Virus record (IMG/VR): IMGVR_UViG_3300031758_000076
Span: 1-61,065 of that record
Origin: a virus
Length of the DNA: 61,065 bases
Strand: one strand, 5' to 3'
This document shows positions 19,501 through 27,300 of this stretch, piece after piece; within the stretch, counting starts at the first letter, position 1; each line of letters starts with the position of its first letter. Below the pieces are notes generated by a model, which did not search any database, was not told the origin of the DNA, and saw nothing but the letters and a program-made list of their open reading frames with translations. A program made the translations under genes and the position numbers.

Positions 19501-19670
19501 ATGTCGCCGGCTAATACGATGACGAAATCTTCTAGTTGCTTCGAACGAATGTCACTATACAGTCGTTCGAATGCAAGTTCGTATTCCTCGTGACGACGAA
19601 ACAATCGAATATGAATATCTGCTAGATGTACAATATGTCGTAATTTTGTAAATGGAACATTTATTTTCAT
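16506..19670 (-). CDS. Fused Mre11-Rad50 (T4 gp47-gp46) recombination nuclease
   Basis: 1054 residues in one frame. Residues 1-365 are the gp47/SbcD phosphoesterase, with the metal motifs LADIH (16-20), AGDIVH (54-59), AGNHD (89-93), YHGPVHG (160-166) and GDIH (194-197). Residues 375-1054 are the gp46/SbcC ATPase, with Walker A at 405-416 (FAANASGKSS), two coiled-coil arms, a zinc hook C727-x2-C730 at the tip, the ABC signature SSGMERF (965-971) and Walker B NMFIIDEGFG (991-1000). T4 makes these as two proteins that resect DNA ends for recombination-dependent replication. Here all motifs of both halves are intact, so the fusion looks functional. It overlaps the primase gene by four bases. Confidence 0.95.
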   Translation of the reverse strand: MKINVPFTKLRHIVHLADIHIRLFRRHEEYELAFERLYSDIRSKQLEDFVIVLAGDIVHAKTDMSPEMVEITSRFLKNIADIAPTILIAGNHDCNLANTNRMDALTPLVNNLQHPQLYYVKDSAIVTVADTQFAVMSIFDEHDTWPVATELNTPHKIALYHGPVHGAVTDANFTITNRHVNISTFDGFDMVLLGDIHKPSQVLKERNPIIVYPGSLIQQNHGETLDPHGWCLWNVAARSFEFVPLENDYGYVTLEVYNSRITYPSNMPKNARVRLFTGDMDTTEVKKLITTLRNKYNIIEMSVNKNRKPSNVNTSTIQSHDILDLTNVSLQNTLINDWLAQKYSTLDDTVLKAIEQINKDLNSKIVHDDQSRNIHWRPLLFKFSNMFSYGEDNEINFSDMKGLYGIFAANASGKSSIMDALMFCLYDKTPRAFKGDHILNNRKDSFTCELAFEINHETFGIKRVGTRKKNGDVKVDASFWKILPDGSQQNLNGEDRRDTNANIRSYVGTYEDFVMTALSSQNSNALFIDKSHSERKDLLIQFMGLNIFDKLFDAAHDEAKEITGILKRFKKSDVTDQLADVHQNLVKVTDRIDEFESGKETFVQTLSDIETQYKEKYATKRPVPETSGNWTDLQNRLVTTEKKLKTAQEDVAIAEYALISSETDLKEATTHFNDYDMVALQVSFDKWNELNELSKKKNNSIRVLNTKIQEKTLFKTKLEAYKYNPNCDVCVENNRSVIEDVKLTNEELDNLYAERIIEEDAIRTIATECSEHAWNKDSYEEALVLKKELVELGQEVEKSKNVLVTAKNTLEKVEISLGKIHDEISVYKTNEENILHNQTVEKELQVIHRNIADTKQNIANIDRELRLLHGDLSVLNAKKTELKNKLKEAEELEITYEAYNHYMLAVGRDGVPYDLMSKAIPNIEAEINNILSQIVDFSVSLEVDGKNINGKLSYDNDRIWPLENSSGMERFITSLAIRVALLNASNLPKSNMFIIDEGFGVLDADHLHSMQILFNLLKSHFDTILIVSHLDTARDMVDNLIEIKKEDGYSSVSI

Positions 19671-20569
19671 TTAAATAACCCGTGCGTAATAAATTCTTTA
19701 AAATTTGTTTGCTTGGCATAAGAAATTTCTTCCCACGCTTGTTCAAATCCCATATCACTTGCATCTTTACCTTGTGTAAAAACTACACGAACATTTATAT
19801 TATGTGTCAATAATCGTCGTTCTAACTTTAACGCATCGGTTCGTGCATCTTCGTCAAGAAAAATAATAACATCTTTAACATGATGTTCAATCAAGGCCTT
19901 TTCTAATACCTTTGGTATATTTTTGCCAAGTAATGGAATCACATTTCTACGCAATGTGATTGCGTCAAACATCCCTTCGCATAAAATTATTGGTTCATTC
20001 CAATCCACCATATTTTCAAAACATATAATGTTTTTACTCACAGGTGGATTTTTATATTTCATTCCTTCGTCGTAGAAGAGTCGGGCGGTGAAGTAATTGA
20101 GCTGATGGTTCCTATCATATGAAGGAAGTATAATTCGATTAGCATACGGGCCTTCTGTGCAAAATCCGATACGGTATCGTAGAATGTCATTTGCGGTAAT
20201 TCCTCGTTGTTTTAAGTAACTAATTGCGTGGTAATATGAATAATTTTTTTCTACTTTCCACAGTGGTTTGTATTCATATGGCAGCTGTAATGTTGTTTCT
20301 ACTGTGGTAGTTTTGTACTTCTGAATCTCTACTTCACCTAGTTCTTCTTTAAATTTTTGTAGTAACGCTTTGGCAACATTTAGTTTTTTTAATAACCAAA
20401 TAATATGTCCACCTTTACTACCGCACACCCAGCATTTCCATTTGTTGGTTAAAATATTAATTGATAATTTCTTTTTTGGATGTGAACAAAAAGGACAAGT
20501 AAATAAATACTCGTCCTTTTGTTGAATATAACTACCTAATAGTTCTTGGAGAAGTGTAAGTATCATCAT
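19667..20569 (-). CDS. DNA primase, zinc-ribbon plus Toprim (gp61/DnaG type)
   Basis: 300 residues. The N-terminal zinc ribbon has C25-x2-C28 and C46-x2-C49 (CPFC ... CWVC). The Toprim catalytic core shows LCEGMFDA (196-203), FLDED (237-241) and a late KDASD (268-272). It makes RNA primers for lagging-strand synthesis. At 300 residues it lacks a helicase domain, like T4 gp61, so a separate helicase (outside the window) is expected. It overlaps the Mre11-Rad50 fusion by four bases. A near-consensus sigma-70 promoter lies directly upstream, inside the end of the next gene, which suggests early expression independent of late structural genes. Confidence 0.92.
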   Translation of the reverse strand: MMILTLLQELLGSYIQQKDEYLFTCPFCSHPKKKLSINILTNKWKCWVCGSKGGHIIWLLKKLNVAKALLQKFKEELGEVEIQKYKTTTVETTLQLPYEYKPLWKVEKNYSYYHAISYLKQRGITANDILRYRIGFCTEGPYANRIILPSYDRNHQLNYFTARLFYDEGMKYKNPPVSKNIICFENMVDWNEPIILCEGMFDAITLRRNVIPLLGKNIPKVLEKALIEHHVKDVIIFLDEDARTDALKLERRLLTHNINVRVVFTQGKDASDMGFEQAWEEISYAKQTNFKEFITHGLFK

Positions 20570-20575
20570 ACTTAC

Positions 20576-20604
20576 AAGTTAACAACAACATTAATTTTTG
20601 TCAA
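20576..20604 (-). promoter_or_regulatory. Sigma-70-type promoter for primase and Mre11-Rad50 genes
   Basis: On the minus strand TTGACA (20604-20599), 17 bases, then TAACTT (20581-20576). The -10 element overlaps the last bases before the primase ATG (20569), so the transcript would have almost no leader; a slightly upstream start is possible. The match to -35 is perfect. Confidence 0.55.
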
Positions 20605-20950
20605 GTTGTTGGAGACGGTTTATCAACTCAAAAAAATGTTCTGCATCCATTGCCACATACATCTTGGTACGGTTTCTTTTAAAGAATAGTACGGGTGCTG
20701 TCCCTTCTTTAGTATTTTTTTCTGCCTGTTCCAACGATGCCCAAATATTCAATTTTTCTTGATTTTTACATTCGGGGGAATACGGGAACACTTTCCGTGC
20801 TGCAGGGCTTAGTTTGATATCCGTCCCCGAGTCTCCCATCAGCGTAGAAACTACGTCATCTGGTTCTAATTGCGGAAAGTGTTCCAGTATTAAATCACGG
20901 AGAGCGTTTTGTAAACGCTTTCCTTTATTTTTTGCGGAGCGAGTTTTCAT
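20591..20950 (-). CDS. PD-(D/E)XK-type nuclease or resolvase, probable
   Basis: 119 residues. A conserved pattern of the PD-(D/E)XK fold can be read: an N-terminal helix with KNKGKRLQ, then GDSGTDIKL (D44), and ECK (E60-x-K62), then a Q-x6-W segment. The spacing of the D and ExK residues matches small phage resolvases and VRR-type nucleases. It lies directly before the primase and the Mre11-Rad50 fusion, a sensible place for a recombination or junction-cutting nuclease. Fold assignment is by motif only. Confidence 0.65.
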   Translation of the reverse strand: MKTRSAKNKGKRLQNALRDLILEHFPQLEPDDVVSTLMGDSGTDIKLSPAARKVFPYSPECKNQEKLNIWASLEQAEKNTKEGTAPVLFFKRNRTKMYVAMDAEHFFELINRLQQLDKN

Positions 20951-20970
20951 ATAACCTCTTTATAAATTAA

Positions 20971-21474
20971 TTAACCCTGTGAACCACGTACACTCGTACT
21001 CGTTGCACTGGACACAACTCTAGTGTTTGCCCATACGTTCAATCCTGGGTCGGACTTTCCACCTGCAAATTGTTTTCCTTTTAATGGCGCATATTTGTGT
21101 AATTTAGAACCGTCAGGTGTCCATCTACCTGCAGTATCTTTAAATTCGGTAAAGCGTGTATTTCCAAAATACCCGGCTGACAGTTTTGCTGGACCCTTGC
21201 CTTCAAATGCAATCTTTAATGCATCGGCTTTCCATCTACTAAGTGGATATGTGCTATTATTAGTAGCTGCAGGAGTTACATTTTTTCCTTCTTTGTTTTC
21301 AACAAATTCACCTTGCCATACGTCATTCGTTCCTTCGTATAATGGATTCCACGGACCACGACCCGTTCCATCAAAAAAGTTTACACCCTTTCTTCCATCA
21401 GATGTTCCCAAGGCTTTTGCTTCACTAATTGTAGCCGAGGTAGACTTGTCATATAATTCTTTTAAAGTTGCCAT
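20971..21474 (-). CDS. Structural-region protein, unknown
   Basis: 167 residues from the ATG at 21474. This start is chosen because TTGGAG sits six bases upstream; an in-frame TTG at 21486 is part of that binding site. The N-terminal helix (MATLKELYDKS) is followed by a Gly/Asn/Lys-rich middle with several W residues, and the end is Ser/Thr-rich. No cysteine and no membrane segment. Found between a tail protein gene and the nuclease gene. It may be a virion component; no family recognised. Confidence 0.75.
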   Translation of the reverse strand: MATLKELYDKSTSATISEAKALGTSDGRKGVNFFDGTGRGPWNPLYEGTNDVWQGEFVENKEGKNVTPAATNNSTYPLSRWKADALKIAFEGKGPAKLSAGYFGNTRFTEFKDTAGRWTPDGSKLHKYAPLKGKQFAGGKSDPGLNVWANTRVVSSATSTSVRGSQG

Positions 21475-21491
21475 ACTATTCTCCAAAAATA

Positions 21492-22424
21492 TTAGGTATC
21501 AAACCTAATAATAAATATCTGGTTAATGTCAAAAGTGCGTTGTATTGGATTGGCTAATTTTGCAACTGCCACCAATTCATATTTATCATTGTACAATCCA
21601 ATTGTTGTTACATACGGTTTTATTATTTTTGAAGCCATTAGATTGTATAAACTGTATCCATTACTACCACTAGTTGGATTAATATTATTTTGCGTTAATG
21701 ATGCAGTTAATTCTCCATTTATTTCATATACATTTTTCATAGATGGATTGAATACCGATATATTATAGTCAGTCGGTTTTAATGTCACGACGGTTTCATG
21801 TCGATGATATTTAACATCACTCTCATAGTCTAGGTATAGAATAGAACTGCTTATTAATTTTAATCCATTCAAACCAATTTCAGTAGTTATAGAACCCGTA
21901 TCATGTTTGACTACTGCAATACCGTTTGAATAAAAGATATTACCCACATACGAACCTGTTCCAGATTGGCTTACGTACAAATTACCAAACGAATCATCCG
22001 ACACGGCCTTTCCTATTTCATCTATAGTTAAAGAAAAGCTTCCAGGCTTAATTCTATCACCATAAAATGATTGTCCCACACTAATAACGAATACATCATC
22101 TGGAAGTCCACTAATACTTGATGACGTAATCGTTCCATGTGTATAAAAATATCCTCGGTCATAAAAAAGATGTTTTATAGATTTATGTAAAGAATATTCT
22201 AAAAACCCAGTGTCAGGATTTTGAGTTCCCTGCACTACCTTATCTGATGCATCAAATTCTGCATTTAAGTTTGCGCGATTTACAATAACTGCTCCTTGTA
22301 AAAACTCAGGAGAAGTTATTTCCATACCATATGAGGAGGATACCAACTGCCATGACATAGGAGTTGAACTATATACTTCTTGAACAAAATAATCTTTTTT
22401 ATTTATTGTACCAAACATTTTCAT
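21492..22424 (-). CDS. Virion structural protein with conserved C-terminal module (paralogue of 22511-23683 product)
   Basis: 310 residues, beta-rich. The last ~45 residues contain YVTTIGLYNDKYELVAVAKL and a closing strand, almost the same as the end of the next product upstream (YITTVGLYNNQNELLAVAKL). This module occurs repeatedly in structural proteins of marine T4-like phages. A long inverted repeat separates the two genes. Probable role: tail or baseplate decoration; no enzymatic residue is apparent. Confidence 0.8.
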   Translation of the reverse strand: MKMFGTINKKDYFVQEVYSSTPMSWQLVSSSYGMEITSPEFLQGAVIVNRANLNAEFDASDKVVQGTQNPDTGFLEYSLHKSIKHLFYDRGYFYTHGTITSSSISGLPDDVFVISVGQSFYGDRIKPGSFSLTIDEIGKAVSDDSFGNLYVSQSGTGSYVGNIFYSNGIAVVKHDTGSITTEIGLNGLKLISSSILYLDYESDVKYHRHETVVTLKPTDYNISVFNPSMKNVYEINGELTASLTQNNINPTSGSNGYSLYNLMASKIIKPYVTTIGLYNDKYELVAVAKLANPIQRTFDINQIFIIRFDT

Positions 22425-22440
22425 AATTTATTTCTCAACG

Positions 22441-22491
22441 AATAACTGACCATTCCCTATATACCTAGTATATAAGTAATGGTCAGTTATT
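22441..22491. repeat. Long perfect inverted repeat between paralogous structural genes
   Basis: AATAACTGACCATT (22441-22454) and its exact complement AATGGTCAGTTATT (22478-22491) form a 14-bp stem. The 23-base loop contains a smaller palindrome, TATATA-cctag-TATATA. There is a short T run (TTTTC) only on the plus side, so it is not a classic minus-strand terminator. It could stabilise or trim the mRNA of the upstream gene. Confidence 0.7.
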
Positions 22492-22510
22492 TTCTGTGTC
22501 TTGTTATTGA

Positions 22511-23683
22511 TTAAAAATCAAGACGTACACGAAGTAGAACTTCTTCATCGAAGCTCTTTGGAACTGGTTTACTTAATTTTGCAACCGCCAATAATTCGTT
22601 TTGATTATTATACAATCCTACCGTCGTGATGTATACTTTAGGATTATTCTTAAAATCCGCATACAACAATGAACCGTTGTCAGGATTGTAGAATGTCGGA
22701 TTATTTGAATAGTTATACGATTTATTTCTTAATCGCACGAAATAGTGCGTCGATGAAATAGTTTCTGCAGAACGCGCTTTGAACGCTTTTCCTGTCTTAG
22801 TTGCTAAATTTAATGAAATAAATAGTCCAGCGTGATTAAACGCAGATTTTTCCACCCCGTAGGTTATACCAGCGGAATGTGTAGTTGGTGCCATCGGACG
22901 AGTACTAGTAATTTTATTTGCCGAGAAAATTGAACTACTGTAGTATGGCGTGGATAGTGCCACCGTGTTTGGTCCAGTAGTCGTACCCGAAGTGTTATTG
23001 AAAAATCCTACATCTGGACAAATTGCTGTTGGATTAAGGACGATGATTCCCAAATCAGGATATACTATACCATAACCAGAACCACTGTATGCAGTGGAGG
23101 AGGTTACCGAACCAGCCGAACCATCTAATGCACCAGAAATAATTGCATATGCACGACCTGCTTTTGTCGTGGATGTTAATGTCGAACTGAGACGTGCTTC
23201 GCCACTGTTATCAATATACGTACGAATTCCGTTTGCACCCGACAACGGAAGTTCCCAGTTACCCGGATCTAACTGCTCACGCATACGTGCTCGTTGAATA
23301 TTAATTACATAAATATGGTCAGACTCAACACCATTAAATGTAAACTTTGTATCGCTTGGGTCTAATAATAAATTTCTATATTGACTATAAATTGCCTTAG
23401 AAGATAACGTGGAAGTTTGATTTTCGGCCAATCCAGGTGAACCGCCACCGTTAATGTGTCCGTATGCAATGGAAAATTGTACTTCTGCATTTGCAGCCGA
23501 TTCACTTGGACTCAAATTATACACATCAAAATAATATTCTTTACTGAATGGAATTTGATTTTGCGTGTCAATGTATAGTTCCGATGTTAACGACCCCGTA
23601 TCACTGGACCACAACCCAGTTGTCACCACCGTTGGATATGCCCGTACGATATCGTCTGTTGAGAGTGCTGTATAGATACTCAT
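22511..23683 (-). CDS. Virion structural protein (VTTxGLYN ... AVAKL module)
   Basis: 390 residues, beta-rich with regular W, Y and G turns. The C-terminal module (VYITTVGLYNNQNELLAVAKL ... LRVRLDF) is shared with the 310-residue product downstream, which marks them as paralogues. The N-terminal half has segments such as EYYFDVYN and IQRARMREQLDPGNW that recur in structural proteins of large marine myoviruses. Located in the baseplate/tail gene run between the 213-residue product and the inverted repeat. Function inferred from position. Confidence 0.82.
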   Translation of the reverse strand: MSIYTALSTDDIVRAYPTVVTTGLWSSDTGSLTSELYIDTQNQIPFSKEYYFDVYNLSPSESAANAEVQFSIAYGHINGGGSPGLAENQTSTLSSKAIYSQYRNLLLDPSDTKFTFNGVESDHIYVINIQRARMREQLDPGNWELPLSGANGIRTYIDNSGEARLSSTLTSTTKAGRAYAIISGALDGSAGSVTSSTAYSGSGYGIVYPDLGIIVLNPTAICPDVGFFNNTSGTTTGPNTVALSTPYYSSSIFSANKITSTRPMAPTTHSAGITYGVEKSAFNHAGLFISLNLATKTGKAFKARSAETISSTHYFVRLRNKSYNYSNNPTFYNPDNGSLLYADFKNNPKVYITTVGLYNNQNELLAVAKLSKPVPKSFDEEVLLRVRLDF

Positions 23684-23695
23684 ATGTATTTCCTA

Positions 23696-24337
23696 TTAGG
23701 TAGTAGTTGCTGGATTAATTATAACTGGGATGGTTATAGTTGCCCCGGTTTGATTTCCTATAATTACCAACTGCGTTTCAGTTCTACGAGTTACGTCACG
23801 GGGTCTAATTGTAAAATCTAATCCTCGTACAACAACTGCATTGGTCATTGGAATATCACCAAAGAATACTGGTACGGTACTCGTTCCTGGTACTGGCGTA
23901 CTACTTATCGTGGCTGCTTCAGCATCATATAATATTGCCGTGTATCCAAACGATGGGCCGTTTAATGTACCTTCGCTAGTGGTGGGGGTTATAGGGAACG
24001 AAGGATTACTTGTATTACTGTACGTAAGCGTAATTGCAGACGTTCCAACTTGTATCGTTGGAATTGAATTTGTTCCTCTATTTAATGTCACCAATTTATA
24101 TCGTAGATTTTGCGTTTCATCTGGCGATGCTTCAACAATTGGCATTCGTTCAATTGCACTACCATAATATGCTGTTCCAAGCGGATGTGCCGTGTCATAT
24201 AATCCATAATCTATTTCATCATCCGCAACCGCAAACTGCGTAACATCGAAAGCAGACCGGCCCATTGCCAACAACTCTCTACCTTTTTTTGTTAAAATAG
24301 CATCCACGGTAATTTCATTTCCCGTTAAATATCCCAT
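23696..24337 (-). CDS. Virion structural protein, tail region
   Basis: 213 residues. The N-terminus (YLTGNEITVDAILTKKGRE) is a pattern common in T4-like structural proteins of marine phages, where it introduces a small conserved domain; the rest is Thr/Pro/Ile-rich beta structure. It follows the 1562-residue tail protein gene and precedes the 390-residue product, with a 52-base gap upstream. No catalytic motifs. Confidence 0.78.
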   Translation of the reverse strand: MGYLTGNEITVDAILTKKGRELLAMGRSAFDVTQFAVADDEIDYGLYDTAHPLGTAYYGSAIERMPIVEASPDETQNLRYKLVTLNRGTNSIPTIQVGTSAITLTYSNTSNPSFPITPTTSEGTLNGPSFGYTAILYDAEAATISSTPVPGTSTVPVFFGDIPMTNAVVVRGLDFTIRPRDVTRRTETQLVIIGNQTGATITIPVIINPATTT

Positions 24338-24389
24338 ATGTGTAAACTCCGATTATGAAAGGTCTAATATAAATATATAGTCATAAAAA

Positions 24390-27300
24390 TTAAGTAACAT
24401 TTAGTTGTCCTCCACCGCCAGTAATTATTTCTTCGTTCGTTTGAGTTGGGGCCACAATTAAATCAGTTCCTTCACTCAAGAATACTTGGATGGGAGAAAG
24501 TCCATCAATTGTAGTATCAATAGTATTTTTACATCCCAAATAATTTCGTCGTTTGATAGAGGTTGAATTATCTCTAAAATATCTATAATGCTTTCTCAAA
24601 TAACCAAATGGTACGCGCCGTTGAATTTGTATTGCAAAATAATACATTGACAAGACAAATCCTATCTTCTCCGCAGGGGTTAAGTTATTTATAGTATAAT
24701 ATAATTTACCTTCCAACAACGAACTGTCGGATACCAATGTCACAATAGGATTTATTATTTGTGCAGTATTTTCTTCATCTATAGAAAGGTCTACGAGTAC
24801 ACCGTCGTCAATATTAGGTGCCTGTGTTACGGGACGGTATATGTCTGTATCTCTAGCCTCCGGAGTTCTATACAATCGTACTCGGATACCGGCAGTATTT
24901 GCTTGAATTGCCAACAATGCGGCAATATTTTGTAATATGATTTGGCCGGTCATAAAAGAATTTCCAGATATATTTTGTATAATATAATTATCCACGAATC
25001 TATTCGGAAAATCAATTGCAGACTCTAGTTCAACGCTAGTTAATTTATAGTTGGTCAATACCGGGTCTGGTACCGTAAATGTGTCAAATACCACACGACG
25101 AGGTTGATAATCAAATTCCGGCGTAAACCGCACCACTTCCCAATTATCTTTATCTAACGAAGGGGGTAGATAGGATGGCACGCTACCCGAATAGAATCGT
25201 GTACCATCGACTGGGGCTGTATATGATGGTCGAGTTTTGAACGCATAATATTTTTTATTACCGGCACGGGCATCTAAAATAACTTGTAAATTTAAACTAC
25301 TAGTTTCACTTACTTTGACTTCTTGTACAACAACATCGTTTAAATTGTATGATGTACCAAATGACCACGTTGTAATTCCTTCAAATTGTTGTGTAGAATA
25401 ATTCCACTGTTGATTTAACGGACGAATATATGCAACACGTTTTTTAATTACTGGAAATTTATACACTCCTTCTGGATGATTGAAGAATGTGTATACTCCC
25501 AAGTCTCTGAAGTCCGCAATTGGTGGTATATCATATAATGCCGGTAAATATATACTTCTCGTCCCACCGTTACGGTCTTTTTCGATTTCCAATCCTAATA
25601 ATTTTCTCGGATAGATTCTATCAAATGGTTCAGCGCCCACGGACCCATAATTATTATCATTGTATGGAATCTTATTCATGTCATAGAAACGTGATTCGAT
25701 GGTACCATTAATAGGAGTATAATTACTTACTAGTACATTTTCATCGATAGTAAGTATTGCACCCTTTATGTCTTGCATATCTGCAAGTATCACATTTTCC
25801 GTTACGTCCACCGAAGATGTCAGTAATGATGTTGTGGCTGTGATAACTGGTGTACTTTCCATTTCTGCTTGTAGCAACGTATATTTTGCCGTAGTTTCCG
25901 GTTCGGGTGCAACTAAACCAGAAACGGTATACGTTGCACTATAATCAGGTCTACTACCAGTCAACGAACCAACCGCTTGTAAGGTTTTTCTAGAGTTATT
26001 TCCGTAAACTCGTGTCTCACGTACTACGGGTACTCTAGTTTGTTCTAGTATTGATTGTTCAATTACTATTCCTTTTAAGGTTGCTGCGCGTGACGGAATA
26101 AAATAATCAACTACCTGATCTAGTACCGAAGATACTTCCGATAGTATTCGGATATATTGATTTACATCTACATCCACATAGTAATATCTATTATAGTAAT
26201 TTTTTAGTCGTTCTAGTGAACGTTCGAAATTTTTATACGTTGTTGTTGGTACACCTAATGCAGTATTTATATTTTCTATACCAAAATTACGTATAATATT
26301 CTGATTTACAATTTCTGTTGGGCAGTTTGCTAGAACTACTCTGTTCTTACCTCTACTAACTTTTTTATTTTTTTGATTTAGTAAACTCTTCGAACGATAG
26401 AGCCGTTTGACTCCATTTACATCCGTTACATTACTAGGATACTCCAATAATTTTATTTTATTAGATATATATGATGTCGTTCCAACCGTGGGCACTAGCT
26501 GTCGAATAACTCTATTAAATCGTGCAATACTTCCCGTTGATATGTTTGACGCAGATACATGTAATAATTGATTAATTGGTACAGAAGTCTCATTTAATAA
26601 CAATGAACTTGATACGAGTAGATCGGTATCAATCTTATTAAATGACAGTTGTACCAGTAGGTTTTCAACTGCCGACGTATATGTATCTCCTGCATTTGAA
26701 CCTGGATCAAAGGCAGTATTTAATATCATTTCATCAGAAACAGAATCATTCCATAGTCTGAACTCATCGATAGTACCTACGAATGAAGAATTCCCGTACA
26801 GTGTACCTATACCACCGAGATATATCGTCTGTGTATTTTGCCAAGCCGAATTGAATGTGACAGATTCAGTTGTATATGAATCGAATAATATATCATCGCC
26901 TTCAGTTTTTATCAAACGTAAACTTGTTTCATCGACAGTACTACGTAATGCAATATTGAATAATTCATTATCAAATATTTCTTCGTAATTAGTAATTATT
27001 GAAGAACTCCCAGACGTATTACGTAATTCAAGTCTACCAATTTTTGGTATAGATGGATGAGGTACGGCTAATAACTCCCATCCATTATTACTATTGATGA
27101 TAGTTGTAATTTTATTGGTATCCAATGCCAAATTCAGTTGTAATGTTTCTGGATTGTTCAGCATTGGAATTTGTATATACGGCATCATTGATGACGTTGT
27201 ACTTGAACTCACTGCAGTTGATGCACTAAAATACAATCCCGTCGAATTTTCGTCAAAAATATAAAATGAGCCTGAACTTGCTATACCAGTTTCTCGTACA

